From NCBI GenBank assembly GCA_038380435.1, contig JAWZYU010000017.1:26160483-26224482 (forward strand): 64,000 bases of DNA, given 5' to 3'. Under the pieces are notes generated by a model. The model was not told the origin of the DNA. It did not search any database and saw only the letters and a program-made list of their open reading frames with translations. This document shows positions 10,183-23,115 of this stretch, piece by piece; the first letter of the stretch is position 1, and the number at the start of each line of letters is the position of its first letter. The translations under genes and the position numbers were made by a program. Source of the stretch: Ryuthela nishihirai (lineage: Eukaryota > Arthropoda > Arachnida > Araneae > Heptathelidae).

Positions 10183-10808
10183 AATTCCCCGCCCTGCCCA
10201 CGGTCAGTAGGGGACACCGATGGGCTTGGAAAGGCCGCCGTCCGTCGGATGAGACATTAGGCCGTGGCCCCGTGTGCGGGAGAGCCATACCCTGTGCACG
10301 TTAAAGAACACGCTGGATGGCCTTGACGGAAGGCTACCATCTGTCTCCCAACAGCTGTTCCAGTGGGTCCCCTGCCCCAACCTTCTCTTAGCCTTTGGAG
10401 TCCATGTGACCTGGCCATTTAGCCCATGGTGTGCAAAAAAAGTGCCGTTCAGAGGTAAAACAACCCAACGTTAAAGACCACGCTGGATGTCCTTGACGGG
10501 AGGCTACCATCTGTCTCCCAACAGCTGTTCCAGTGGGTCCCCTGCCCCAACCTTCTCTTAGCCTTTGGAGTCCATGTGACCTTGCCATTTAGCCCATGGT
10601 GTGCAAAAAAAGTGCCGTTCAGAGGTAAAACAACCCAACGTTAAAGACCACGCTGGATGTCCTTGACGGGAGGCTACCATCTGTCTCCCAACAGCTGTTC
10701 CAGTGGGTCCCCTCCCCCAACCTTATCTGAGCCTTCGGGGTCCATGTGACCTGGCCATTTAGCCCATGGTGTGCAAAAAAGTGCCGCTCAGAGGTGAAAC
10801 AACCCAAC
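10183..10808 (+). mobile_element. SINE-1, 5'-truncated, tail region present three times
   Basis: The copy starts at AATTCCCCGCCCTGCCC, without a head. The 3' 170 bp then occur as three consecutive copies (10301-10470, 10471-10640, 10641-10810), each joined at AACCCAACGTTAAAG. That is, the tail end is fused to the internal GTTAAAGA site. The whole array sits between near-identical 11-mers CCTTTTTTACA (10172-10182) and CCTTTGTTACA (10809-10819), so the trimer behaves as one insertion. Confidence 0.9.
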
Positions 10809-10819
10809 CCTTTGTTACA

Positions 10820-11919
10820 GCCGAATCATTTTTTCAATATCAGGATTTATTATTATTCTTGAAAATAATATTATTTACTAAGTACAACTTGATAATTTTC
10901 CTTTGAGGAGCACCAGTCTTTACAATCTCCTCTAACGTGGCACCATTGGTGGAATTATGCCACTTATCTTCCGTGGCAACTCTGATATTTCACAGATGAT
11001 GCTTGGGTGATACTCATGATCACATTAACATTATCATCAACATAATAATCAATATATGATCTATGCCAACACTAGAAGTTAACTAAGCAATTTCATAGTC
11101 TCCAAGTTATCTCTCATGCCACTTATTCACCACTGAAAAGTTGATTTTTTCCCGCTGTTTAGTCCATAGATGTCGAGTTTCGAATCGGGCTATGATGGCA
11201 CATTTTCAGTCATCAGTGCTCTTTTCCAAATCATAGGTATCCCATTTCTTACCGAGAGCATAGGTAGGGTTAGCAGAGGATGCGGGGTGGAATTGATGAG
11301 ACACGGAGCAAATATTGAAACGGTTAGAGAGATATCCTCGGGACAGGCAGAGTCATCGAAACAATCTAAGTATCCATTTACTTTGCCTCATTTGATCTTT
11401 AGAATGGGAATGTAAATTTCAGTTACTGGAAGCGAAATTCGCATCATTGATTATTTCGATGATTACCATAAAGTGCAGACGGAATGCAAAAGATGATTCA
11501 AAGCCTTTCCAGAACTCAGCAATCATAAATTGTTTTATTTTTAACTTTACAGTATCTTCATTAAATATCGAGCTTTCGATTGGAAATTTTTTTTGTCTAT
11601 TGGAACAGAACATTTCGGTTAATCTTTCGCTTTCCTCATTTGACTCAAACATGTCAGAGAAAATGAAACGATCACTTTCGGAAATTGCCTTCTCTGCTCC
11701 TTTTTATGACGCAAATTTAAATCTATGTTTTCTCTCAAATTGAAAATTGATATTTGTCTGTGGAGTTTGAAAACTTTTATGCGAGTCGCTATTGATTGTT
11801 GTCATTAATAACTCATATCTTGAGTTAGATGAATAATTTTACAGTATTGAGAAAATTGGCTTTAGAGTGATGGGATACAAAATAATGTGTGTATCCATAT
11901 AATCCAAATAATGTGTTAC
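10820..11919. other. No gene recognised
   Basis: Mixed-composition intron. An open frame at 11170-11415 (+, 81 codons) and antiparallel frames at 11419-11743 have no motif I know, and no splice borders that would fit the cyclase. Direct CTCTCT and GAGAGA runs are absent. I see no transposon ends. Confidence 0.45.
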
Positions 11920-14900
11920 TGTTCTACCTCATAGCTCTCTAAATAACACGTTTATGCTCTACCGATAACTCCGTTTATGTTCTACCCATAACCCGAATAT
12001 GGGTAGAAAACCGAACAATAACATGTTCTCTGTTCTACCCATAACTCTCCAAATAACATGTTCTGTGTTCTACTCGTAACCCTCCAAATTACATGTTCTG
12101 TGCTTTACCCATAACTCTCTAAATAACATGTTCTGTGTTCTACCCATAACTCTCCAAATAACATGTTCTGTGTTAAATCCATAACTCTCAAAATAACATG
12201 TTCTGTGTTCTACCCATAACTCTCCAAATAACATGTTCTATGTTCTACCCATAACTCTACAAATAAGATGTTCTGTGTTCTACCCGTAACTCTCCAAATT
12301 ACATGTTCTGTGCTTTACCCATAACTCTCCAAATAACATGTTCTATGTTCTACCCATAACTCTCCAAATAACATGTTCTATGTTCTACCCATAACTCTCC
12401 AAATAACATGTTCCATGTTCTACCCGTAACTCTACAAATTACATGTTCTGTGCTTTACCCATAACTCTCTAAATAGCATGTTCTGTGTTCTACCCATAAC
12501 TCTCCAAATAACATGTTCTGTGTTAAATCCATAACTCTCCAAATAACATGTTCTGTGTTCTACCCATAACTCTCCAAATAACATGTTCTATGTTCTACCC
12601 GTAACTCTACAAATTACATGTTCTGTGTTCTACCCATAACTCTCCAAATAACATGTTCTATGTTCTACCCATAACTCTCCAAATAACATGTTCCATGTTC
12701 TACCCGTAACTCTACAAATTACATGTTCTGTGCTTTACCCATAACTCTCTAAATAGCATGTTCTGTGTTCTACCCATAACTCTCCAAATAACATGTTCTG
12801 TGTTAAATCCATAACTGTCCAAATAACATGTTCTGTGTTCTACCCATAACTCTCCAAATAACGTGTTCTATGTTCTACCCGTAACTCTACAAATTACATG
12901 TTCTGTGCTTTACCCATAACTCTCCAAATAACATGTTCTATGTTCTACCCGTAACTCTACAAATTACATGTTCTGTGCTTTACCCATAACTCTCCAAATA
13001 ACATGTTCTATGTTCTACCCATAACTCTCCAAATAACATGATCTGTGTTCTACCCATAACTCTCCAAATAACATGTTGTGTATTCTACCCATAACTCTCC
13101 AAATAACATGTTCTGTGTTCTACCCATAATTCTCCAAATAACATGTTCTGTGTTCTACCCATAACTCTCTAAATAACATGTTCTATGTTCTACCCATAAC
13201 TCTCCAAATAATATGATCTGTGTTCTACCCATAACTCTCCAAATAACATGTTCTATGTTCTACCCATAACTCTCCAAATAACATGATCTGTGTTCTACCC
13301 ATAACTCTCTAAATAACATATTCTGTGTTCTACCCATAACTCTCCAAATAACATGTTGTATATTCTACCCATAACTCTCCAAATAACAAGTTCTGTGTTC
13401 TACCCATAACTCTCTAAATAACATGTTCTGTGTTCTACCCATAACTCTCTAAATAACATGTTCTATGTTCTACCCATAACTCTCCAAATAATATGATCTG
13501 TGTTCTACCCATAACTCTCCAAATAACATGTTCTATGTTCTACCCATAACTCTCCAAATAACATGATCTGTGTTCTACCCATAACTCTCTAAATAACATA
13601 TTCTGTGTTCTACCCATAACTCTCCAAATAACATGTTGTGTATTCTACCCATAACTCTCCAAATAACATGTTCTATGTTCTACCCGTAACTCTCCAAATA
13701 ACATGTTCTGTGTTCTACCCATAACTCTCCAAATAACATGTTCTGTGTTCTATCCATAACTCTCCAAATAACATGTTCTGTGTTCTACCCATAACTCTCC
13801 AAATAACACGTTCTATGTTCTACCCATAACTCTCCAAATAACATGATCTGTGTTCTACCCATAACTCTCTAAATAACATATTCTGTGTTCTACCCATAAC
13901 TCTCCTAATAACATGTTGTGTATTCTACCCATAACTCTCCAAATTACATGTTCTGTGTTCTACCCATAACTCTCCAAATAACATGTTCTGTGTTCTACCC
14001 ATAACTCTCTAAATAACATGTTCTGTGTTCTACCCATAACTCTCCAAATAACATGTTCTATGTTCTACCCATAACTCTCCAAATAGCATGTTCTATGTTC
14101 TACCCATAACTCTCCAAATAACATGTTCTATGTTCTACCCATAACTCTCCAAATTACATGTTCTGTACTTTACCCATAACTCTCCAAACATGATACTTCT
14201 CAATAACGTGTTCTGTGTTCTACCCATAACTCTCCAAATAGCATGTTCTATGTTCTACCCATAACTCTCCAAATAACATGTTCTATGTTCTACCCATAAC
14301 TCTCCAAATTACATGTTCTGTACTTTACCCATAACTCTCCAAACATGATACTTCTCAATAACGTGTTCTGTGTTCTACCCATAACTCTCCAAATAACATG
14401 TTCTGTGTTCTACCCATAACTCTCCAAATAACATGTTCTATGTTCTACCCGTAACCCTCCAAATAACATGTTCTGTGTTCTACCCATAACTCTCCAAATA
14501 ACATGTTTTGTGTTCTACCCATAACTCTCCAAATAACATGTTCTATGTTCTACCCATAACTCTCCAAATAGCATGTTCTATGTTCTACCCATAACTCGCC
14601 AAATAACATGTTCTATGTTCTACCCATAACTCTCCAAATTACATGTTCTGTACTTTACCCATAACTCTCCAAACATGATACTTCTCAATAACGTGTTCTG
14701 TGTTCTACCCATAACTCTCCAAATAACATGTTCTGTGTTCTACCCGTAACTCTCCAAATTACATGTTCTGTGCTTTACCCATAACTCTCTAAATAACATG
14801 TTCTGTGTTCTACCCATAACTCTCCAAATAACATGTTCTGTGTTCTACCCATAACTCTCCAAATAACATGTTCTATGTTCTACCCATAACTCTCCAAATA

Positions 14901-17900
14901 GCATGTTCTATGTTCTACCCATAACTCTCCAAATAACATGTTCTATGTTCTACCCATAACTCTCCAAATTACATGTTCTGTACTTTACCCATAACTCTTC
15001 AAATTACATGTTCTGTACTTTACCCATAACTCTCCAAACATGATACTTCTCAATAACGTGTTCTGTGTTCTACCCATAACTCTCCAAATAACATGTTCTG
15101 TGTTCTACCCGTAACTCTCCAAATTACATGTTCTGTGCTTTACCCATAACTCTCTAAATAACATGTTCTGTGTTCTACCCATAACTCTCCAAATAACATG
15201 TTCTGTGTTCTACCTATAACTCTCCAAATAACATGTTCTATGTTCTACCCATAACTCTCCAAATAGCATGTTCTATGTTCTACCCATAACTCTCCAAATA
15301 ACATGTTCTATGTTCTACCCATAACTCTCCAAATTACATGTTCTGTACTTTACCCATAACTCTCCAAACATGATACTTCTCAATAACGTGTTCTGTGTTC
15401 TACCCATAACTCTCCAAATAACATGTTCTGTGTTCTACCTGTAACTCTCCAAATTACATGTTCTGTGCTTTACCCATAACTCTCTAAATAACATGTTCTG
15501 TGTTCTACCCATAACTCTCCAAATAACATGTTCTGTGTTCTACCCATAACTCTCCAAATAACATGTTCTATGTTCTACCCATAACTCTCCAAATAGCATG
15601 TTCTATGTTCTACCCATAACTCTCCAAATAACATGTTCTATGTTCTACCCATAACTCTCCAAATTACATGTTCTGTACTTTACCCATAACTCTCCAAACA
15701 TGATACTTCTCAATAACGTGTTCTGTGTTCTACCCATAACTCTCCAAATAACATGTTCTGTGTTCTACCCATAACTCTCCAAATAGCATGTTCTATGTTC
15801 TACCCATAACTCTCCAAATAACATGTTCTATGTTCTACCCATAACTCTCCAAATTACATGTTCTGTACTTTACCCATAACTCTCCAAACATGATACTTCT
15901 CAATATCGTGTTCTGTGTTCTACCCATAACTCTCCAAATAACATGTTCTGTGTTCTACCCATAACTCTCCAAATAACATGTTCTATGTTCTACCCATAAC
16001 TCTCCAAATAACATGTTCTATGTTCTACCCATAACTCTCCAAATAACATGTTCTGTGTTCTACCCATAACTCTCCAAATAACATGTTCTATGTTCTACCC
16101 ATAACTCTCCAAATAACATGATCTGTGTTCTACCCATAACTCTCTAAATAACATATTCTGTGTTCTACCCATAACTCTCCAAATAACATGTTGTGTATTC
16201 TACCCATAACTCTCCAAATAACATGTTCTGTGTTCTACCCATAACTCTCTAAATAACATGTTCTGTGTTCTACCCATAACTCTCTAAATAACATGTTCTG
16301 TGTTCTACCCATAACTCTCTAAATAACATGTTCTATGTTCTACCCATAACTCTCCAAATAATATGATCTGTGTTCTACCCATAACTCTCCAAATAACATG
16401 TTCTATGTTCCACCCATAACTCTCCAAATAACATGATCTGTGTTCTACCCATAACTCTCTAAATAACATATTCTGTGTTCTACCCATAACTCTCCAAATA
16501 ACATGTTGTGTATTCTACCCATAACTCTCCAAATAACATGTTCTATGTTCTACCCGTAACTCTCCAAATAACATGTTCTGTGTTCTACCCGTAACTCTCC
16601 AAATTACATGTTCTGTGCTTTACCCATAACTCTCTAAATAACATGTTCTGTGTTCTACCCATAACTCTCCAAATAGCATGTTCTGTGTTCTACCCATAAC
16701 TCTCCAAATAACATGTTCTATGTTCTACCCATAACTCTCCAAATAGCATGTTCTATGTTCTACCCATAACTCTCCAAATAACATGTTCTATGTTCTACCC
16801 ATAACTCTCCAAATTACATGTTCTGTACTTTAGCCATAACTCTCCAAACATGATACTTCTCAATAACGTGTTCTGTGTTCTACCCATAACTCTCCAAATA
16901 ACATGTTCTGTGTTCTACCCGTAACTCTCCAAATTACATGTTCTGTGCTTTACCCATAACTCTCTAAATAACATGTTCTATGTTCTACCCATAACTCTCC
17001 AAATAGCATGTTCTATGTTCTACCCATAACTCTCCAAATAACATGTTCTATGTTCTACCCATAACTGTCCAAATTACATGTTCTGTACTTTACCCATAAC
17101 TCTCCAAACATGATACTTCTCAATAACGTGTTCTGTGTTCTACCCATAACTCTCTAAATAACATGTTCTGTGTTCTACCCATAACTCTCCAAATAACATG
17201 TTCTGTGTTCTACCCATAACTCTCCAAATAACATGTTCTATGTTCTACCCATAACTCTCCAAATAGCATGTTCTATGTTCTACCCATAACTCTCCAAATA
17301 ACATGTTCTATGTTCTACCCATAACTCTCCAAATTACATGTTCTGTACTTTAGCCATAACTCTCCAAACATGATACTTCTCAATAACGTGTTCTGTGTTC
17401 TACCCATAACTCTCCAAATAACATGTTCTGTGTTCTACCCGTAACTCTCCAAATTACATGTTCTGTGCTTTACCCATAACTCTCTAAATAACATGTTCTA
17501 TGTTCTACCCATAACTCTCCAAATAGCATGTTCTATGTTCTACCCATAACTCTCCAAATAACATGTTCTATGTTCTACCCATAACTGTCCAAATTACATG
17601 TTCTGTACTTTACCCATAACTCTCCAAACATGATACTTCTCAATAACGTGTTCTGTGTTCTACCCATAACTCTCCAAATAACATGTTCTGTGTTCTACTC
17701 GTAACTCTCCAAATAACTTATTCGCTGTTCAATCCGCAGTTTTCCAACTAGCATGTTCGGTGTTCTATCACAACTCTCCAAGTAACGTGTTCTGTGTTCC
17801 AACTAAGCTCTCCAACCACAGCTACCCAAGAAATGTGTTTGGCGTTCTAATAACTGCTTTCCAAATAGCACATTCAGTGTTCTATTGACAGCTGCCCACA

Positions 17901-18010
17901 TAACTTGTTGAATGTTCTATCCAAATAATGTGTTCTATATTCTACCTACAGTTCTCAAATAGCATATTCAGTGTTCTGCCAATAGCTCTCCAATAACATG
18001 TTCGGTGAGC
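11920..18010. repeat. 35-bp satellite, about 165 units, with higher-order structure
   Basis: The unit reads ATAACTCTCCAAATAACATG followed by TTCTGTGTTCTACCC. The core is highly uniform (12.0-17.7 kb). Both edges (11920-12000 and 17700-18010) hold strongly diverged units, as expected for unequal exchange. A variant unit containing AAACATGATACTTCTCAATA recurs at about 14186, 14341, 14671, 15037, 15366, 15696, 15886, 16846, 17106, 17366 and 17626. That gives multi-unit periods near 330 bp and later exactly 260 bp. Non-coding. Confidence 0.97.
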
Positions 18011-18414
18011 TATCTGACGTGGATTAGTGTTAGCAAAAGATCTTTTTCAGTAGTCAGACCATCTAACGTGTTTTATTTTTTAGAGATGGTGAGTGACCTG
18101 GATGCAGGGTAGACCTCGGGGGAGGGGGAGGGGACGTTGCTTCTGTGAAATTTGCCTTAGCGGTTCTCCCAAAAAATTGAATATCATACGTTACATAACA
18201 ACTTCTCATGTGATTGTCTTTGAGCAAAGGAGGGTGTTATGTGTGAGATGAGGGTGAGTCCCTCCTATCATTATATCAGAAGGGCAGGCCCTACTTAAGT
18301 GCAAAACTCTAGGCTAAACCATTTTTGTTTGTAAACGATAATTCAAAGATGGTAAACCAGAAGTTTAGATATAATTGTATAAAGACATTATTAACGAATA
18401 TCGTTTCCAGCTTG
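18011..18414. other. No gene recognised
   Basis: Contains a G-rich run near 18118-18133 (GGGGGAGGGGGAGGGGA). Nothing else identifiable. Confidence 0.4.
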
Positions 18415-18416
18415 TA

Positions 18417-18592
18417 CAGTCGCTCAAAAAAGTATCCGAACACTACGGCTGATTACAGAATTCATAAAAAATATCTGGCAACGATTTTTTTAGAAATTAG
18501 TGATCTCACTAATTTCTAAAAAAATCGTTGCCAGATATTTTTTCTGAATTCTGTAATCAGCCGTAGTGTTCGGATACTTTTTTGGGCGACTG
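18417..18592. mobile_element. MITE-1 copy, 176 bp, TA target, centre deleted
   Basis: Terminal inverted repeats CAGTCGCTCAAAAAAGTATC and its complement are flanked by TA on both sides (18415-18416, 18593-18594). The arms are near-perfect complements along their full length. The usual E-box centre is missing, leaving GAAATTAGTGATCTCACTAA at the turn. Confidence 0.93.
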
Positions 18593-18599
18593 TACAGTC

Positions 18600-18924
18600 T
18601 TGTGAGTAAGACTGAAGGAGGAATACTTCGTCGATGTAACGATGAAGAAGAACAGCTTGTAGAAAAAAGAATAAACATCAGTGACATGCTATTTTTTTAT
18701 TATTTAGTTAGAAATAATTCCTGTTCAGTAACCCAAAGTCTGATCTAGAGGAAGGACAATAATAGGGTCATGCCCACTTCCACACCCGTCGCTATTTTAA
18801 TGCATTATAAAAACCATAATGCGAAGAATAGATAAAATTATCTTAATATGCGATAGACATAATTCCGATGCGTTTCTTGAACGTCCACCGAGTAACGTTC
18901 ACTGGTGGCAGAGATTTTCGTTTC
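18600..18924. other. No gene recognised
   Basis: Intron spacer between a MITE and a SINE. No motif seen. Confidence 0.4.
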
Positions 18925-19287
18925 TGCACTTTTTTGAACACCATGGGATAAATGGCCAGGTCACATGGACCACGAAGGCTCAGAGAAGGTTGGGGGAGGG
19001 GACCCACTGGAACAGCTGTTGGGAGACAGATGGTAGCCTCCCGTCAAGGTCATCCAGCGTCTTCTTTAACGTGCACAGGGTATGGCTCTCCCACACACGA
19101 GGCCACGGCTTAACGTCCCATCCGACGGACGGCGGTCTTTCCAAGCCCATCGGTGTCCCCTACTGACCGTGGGCAGGGCGGGGAATTTTGCGGAGATAAA
19201 TCTCAACGCTGACCCAGCTGAGACTCGAACCTGGGAACTACAGATTACGAGCCTGGCGTGCTACCGACTGAGCCACCCCAGCCCCTG
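18925..19287 (-). mobile_element. SINE-1 copy, extreme 3' end lost
   Basis: Head complete (complement GACTCGAACC, then CTACCGACTGAGCCACCCC). The last 20 or so bases of the usual tail (ACCTCTGAGCGG in complement) are replaced by unrelated sequence at the left border. Confidence 0.88.
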
Positions 19288-19289
19288 CA

Positions 19290-20547
19290 AACCTGGAGAA
19301 GCAAGTTAGTAAAATACGAATTAACAGGCTTTTTAGTAATATCCTTTTCCTCTCCAACGCGCAGTTTTTTAACGGTTAATGTTATTAAGCTTTGTCTTTC
19401 ATTATGTAAATAGAATCACTTTAAGAGCTATTTTAAGTACAGAAGAAAAATATTTACCAAAACAACTTAAGCTGTCTTTTCCAGAAATCACTTGGTTTTG
19501 CCGTAACTCTCTCTGCTACAAATTATCCATAACGCTATGGGAATAAACTTTAAGTATTAACAATGATTTTTTTTATGAATTCCCATGGGCTGCTTTTATT
19601 TTTATGCGTACGATACTTTTTATAATCATTCTGTTCTTAGAAAGATTTTTTTTTTTTATTTTTCGTTATACTTACAGGCTCTCACTTGAGTAAATACTGT
19701 AAATTATCTTCTGCTCTCTGAGGGCGAGAATTCTCATTGAAGCAAGATTCCTTCTACGAATAAACCCTTGATTGAGAGTGGAACAAACAGAGATCACTAT
19801 TTTACATTTTACCTACAAAAAAAGAAATCTTTCAGTAGAAGAAGCGATGAGAAAGAATAATGCATTATATCTGACGTCATTTAGTGCTTTTTTTCCCTAA
19901 GCCGTTTATTTATAGAACACTGAAATCTGTTTACTGCAATTCCTAAATTGTTTTGCCATTCACGTTTAATCAAACGTTTGTCCCTGCATTCCTTGTTTGT
20001 TGCCATATTGCTTTGTTAAATGATAGATGTTAATAGCAGTTATCTAGTTCGTCCGTGGCCTAGTTGTTACTCGTAGATGTTTTAAAATAAAAGCTAACTC
20101 TTGCATAGTTGGTTTGAAAATTAGACGTTAAGTAGGAATTCAAATCTCAGTGTAAAACATTACACCCTCTGTTGTTTGGGCGACAGCGATTTAATCTAAA
20201 AATCAGGTGATAACCGCTCCATTTGTTGAGAGGAGTATTTTATTTTACAAGCGCCTGTTGTTACTAATAGTTGCCTTCCCTGTAGTTCACCTATCTGAAC
20301 TTTCAATCATCCATATAGATGTATATTATAAGCTTTTTGGATAAATTACTGCTGTGCTTCAGCTAATTAGTTATTAGGAAGGAAGCGACCTTTTATGTAA
20401 TTGCCTAGGAAATTTTGAAAGTTAAATCTGAGCTTGATTGCTACTTTTATAATGCTGTTCATAATTAGAAAAAAATAAACGACTGAACATTGAACTAATG
20501 CTCACTCACGCGACAACTAAACATAACTTATCTTAACTAGCACAATA
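19290..20547. other. No gene recognised
   Basis: AT-rich intron of about 1.25 kb with T-runs. A weak A-box-like string GTGGCCTAGTTG at about 20054 and GAATTCAAATCTC at about 20138 are too far apart for a normal tRNA promoter. No other structure seen. Confidence 0.45.
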
Positions 20548-20559
20548 AGCTAGATATAT

Positions 20560-20946
20560 GGGTTGGGTTGTTTTACCTCTGAACGGCACTTTTTTGCACA
20601 CCATGGACTAAATGGCCAGGTCACATGGACCCCGAAGGCTCAGAGAAGGTTGGGGTAGGGGACCCACTGGAACAGCTGTTGGGAGACAGATGGTAGCCTC
20701 CCGTCAAGGCCATCCAGCGTGTTCTTTAACGTGCACAGGGTATGGCTCTCCCGCATATGGGGCCACGGCTTAACGTCCCATCCGACGGACGGCGGCCTTT
20801 CCAAGCCCATCGGTGTCCCCTACTGACCGTGAGCAGGGCGGAGAAATTTTGCGGAGATAAATCTCAACGCTGACCCAGCTGGGACTCGAACCTGGGAACT
20901 ACAGATTACGAGCCTGACGCGCTACCGACTGAGCCACCCCCGCCCC
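20560..20946 (-). mobile_element. SINE-1 full-length, exact 12-bp TSD
   Basis: AGCTAGATATAT flanks both ends (20548-20559, 20947-20958). Complete from the GGGTTGGGTTG tail to the GCCACCCCCGCCCC head. It shares variants with the copy at 21750 (TGAACGGCAC, CATGGACTAAATGG, GTGAGCAGGGCGG), so the two belong to one subfamily. Confidence 0.94.
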
Positions 20947-20959
20947 AGCTAGATATATA

Positions 20960-21737
20960 TTGGTAAACAATAAGCACTAACATCATTCGCTGTCAGTACA
21001 TAAAAAGGGCGAAATATATTGTGTCGACAAAAGACGACTCCTGGGAGCCAAACAATCAAGTCTTCAACATGGCGACTGTCATTAGTTTAGCAATTGCTCC
21101 ATTCAAAGAGAGGGACCCAGGAGAACTACTTGTGGTGGCACCACGCATCGGCAGACAGAACCGCTCTCTCCTCGGTAATAACGTGGCCCATTGTGTCTGA
21201 TGGCGTGGGACTGCTGCGACTCAAAATGAAGCGACGTGCGAGCCAGCGACGCTCAGGAAGTTGGGTGACTAGCTGTCCAGTGGTCGTCGCAATTGCTAAT
21301 GCTTCCAGGGAATGTGTAAAGGCATATGGATAAATAGGTTGAAACCCAATCAGCGAGTTAAGGAGAAAGAAAAAAATGTGTATTCAAAGTACAAGAATTC
21401 TTGAAGTGTGTGACAGTTGACGTTTATTGACGTATTTCTTCCTCTAGTTTTTACTAATATTATCTCAACTTTCAAAGACTTTTTTTTATGTTTTTTTTAG
21501 TAAATGTGAGAAACTGGGCTAACAGCACTTGCTCCATTTTTTATTATAGGTTTATTATTATTACCATTCTTCCAAAGGTTTTTAATTATTTCATTATTAT
21601 TAATAATCATTATTAAACATTCATATCTATATTGTATTATAAATTTTAAGTAATCTAAACTTACTAATATTAAAAAACTTGTATTTAATGAATAATTTGG
21701 TCAATAGTAAATACTCAGGATCTGAACTCACGACCTA
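20960..21737. other. Unassigned sequence with a GC-richer block at 21030-21345
   Basis: The block at 21030-21345 is less AT-rich than its surroundings and has an open frame at 21094-21333 (+) and another starting ATG at 21069. Neither shows a motif I recognise, and there is no convincing splice border in cyclase phase. It may be a remnant of an unidentified repeat. The rest is AT-rich. Confidence 0.4.
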
Positions 21738-21749
21738 CCTGATTACCTG

Positions 21750-22133
21750 GGTTGGGATGTTTTACCTCTGAACGGCACTTTTTTGCACACCATGGACTAA
21801 ATGGCCAGGTCATATGGACCCCGAAGGCTCAGAGAAGGTTGGGGCAGGGGACCCACTGGAACAGCTGTTGGGAGACAGATGGTAGCCTCCCGTCAAGGCC
21901 ATCCAGCGTGTTCTTTAACGTGCACAGGGTATGGATCTCCCGCATACGGGGCCACGGCTTAACGTCCCATCCGAAGGACGGCGGCCTTTCCAAGCCCATC
22001 GGTGTCCCCTACTGACCGTGAGCAGGGCGGGGTATTTTGCGGAGATAAATCTCAACGCTACCCAGCTGGGACTCGAACCTGGGAACTACAGATTACGAGC
22101 CTGGCGCGCTACCGACTGAGCCCCCCCCGCCCC
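21750..22133 (-). mobile_element. SINE-1 full-length, exact 12-bp TSD
   Basis: CCTGATTACCTG flanks both ends (21738-21749, 22134-22145). Same subfamily variants as the copy at 20560. One base is lost near the head (AACGCTACCCAGCTGGG). Confidence 0.94.
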
Positions 22134-22184
22134 CCTGATTACCTGTCAGGGGATCTTACCGCTGAGCTATATGCCACTGATCAC

Positions 22185-22290
22185 GTGTCACGTGACACGA
22201 AGGTTGCCAGATCACTAATTTCTAAAAAAATCGTTGCCAGATATTTTTTTCTGAATTCTGTAATCAACCATATTGTTCGGATATTTTTTT
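22185..22290. mobile_element. MITE-1 centre plus right arm
   Basis: Starts at the E-box palindrome (TGTCACGTGACA), then the right arm to GTTCGGATATTTTTTT. The left arm and the final terminus are missing. It is followed by a 52-bp hairpin at 22292-22343 whose stems are CTTACCTCCCCCCC and GGGGGGGAGGTAAG. Confidence 0.85.
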
Positions 22291-22361
22291 TCTTACCTCC
22301 CCCCCCCTCTAATGTGTGCCCCATTTTAGGGGGGGAGGTAAGAAAGGGAGTCACATTTAGC

Positions 22362-22534
22362 CACTTAACGTCCCATCTGACGGATGGCGGTCTTTCCAAG
22401 ACCATCGGTGTCCCCTACTGACAGTAGACAGGGCGGGGGAATTTTGCAGAGATAAATCTGAACGCTTGCTCTCCAACCTGGGGACTGCAGATTATGAGTC
22501 TAGCGCGCTACCGACTGAGTCGCACTCGTCCCCC
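22362..22534 (-). mobile_element. SINE-1 older 5' half
   Basis: Contains the head (TACCGACTGAGTCGCACTCG in complement) and the first part of the body, with several substitutions. It stops at ACTTAACGTCCCATCTGACG; the 3' half is absent. Confidence 0.8.
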
Positions 22535-22671
22535 TTTTTCAAGGACATAGAAATATAGACGGTATATAACGCAGATACTAATACTCAAATAGAAATCATG
22601 TACGCTGACCATAACATCACTTAGAGAGGTATGCCTCTTGGAACAATAGTTAGTTCCTTAGCCACTTTCTA

Positions 22672-23115
22672 GGGCGGGGGTGACTCAGTCGGTAGCGCGC
22701 CAGGGTCTAATCTGCAGTTACTAGGTTCAAGTCCCCCAGTCTGCAGTTACCAGGTTCAAGTCCCCAGTCTGCAGTTACCAGGTTCGAGCTGGGTCAGCGT
22801 TGAGATTTATCTCCGCAAAACTCCCCGCCCTGCCCACGGTCAGTAGGGGACACCGATGGGCTTGGAAAAGCCGCCGTCCGTCGGATGGGACGTTAAGCCG
22901 TGGCCCCGTATGCACGCACCCTGTGCCATACCCTGTGCACGTTTAAGAACACGCTGGATGGCCTTGAAGGGAGGCTACCATCTGTCTCCCAACAGCTGTT
23001 CCAGTGGGTCCCCTCCCCCAACCTTCTCTGAGTCTTCGGGGTCCATGTGACCTGGCCATTTAGCCCATGGTGTTCTAAAAAGTGCCGCTCAGAGGTAAAA
23101 CAACCCAACCCAAAG
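22672..23115 (+). mobile_element. SINE-1 with triplicated B-box segment
   Basis: The A box TGACTCAGTCGG (22681) is followed by three successive copies of a roughly 29-bp piece, CTGCAGTTACCAGGTTC plus AAGTCCCC, at about 22711-22737, 22738-22766 and 22767-22790. Only then comes the normal junction GCTGGGTCAGCG. The anticodon-arm 3' side and the B box are therefore repeated. Body and tail are otherwise complete. Confidence 0.92.

Noticed and set aside
11920..18010. Regular short repeats that could suggest a CRISPR array
   Set aside because: There are no unique spacers, the units are directly adjacent, the genome is an animal one, and no cas genes are present.
21030..21345. Possible host exon in the GC-richer block
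   Set aside because: No recognisable domain, no acceptor and donor pair in cyclase phase, and exons a and b already join without a gap.
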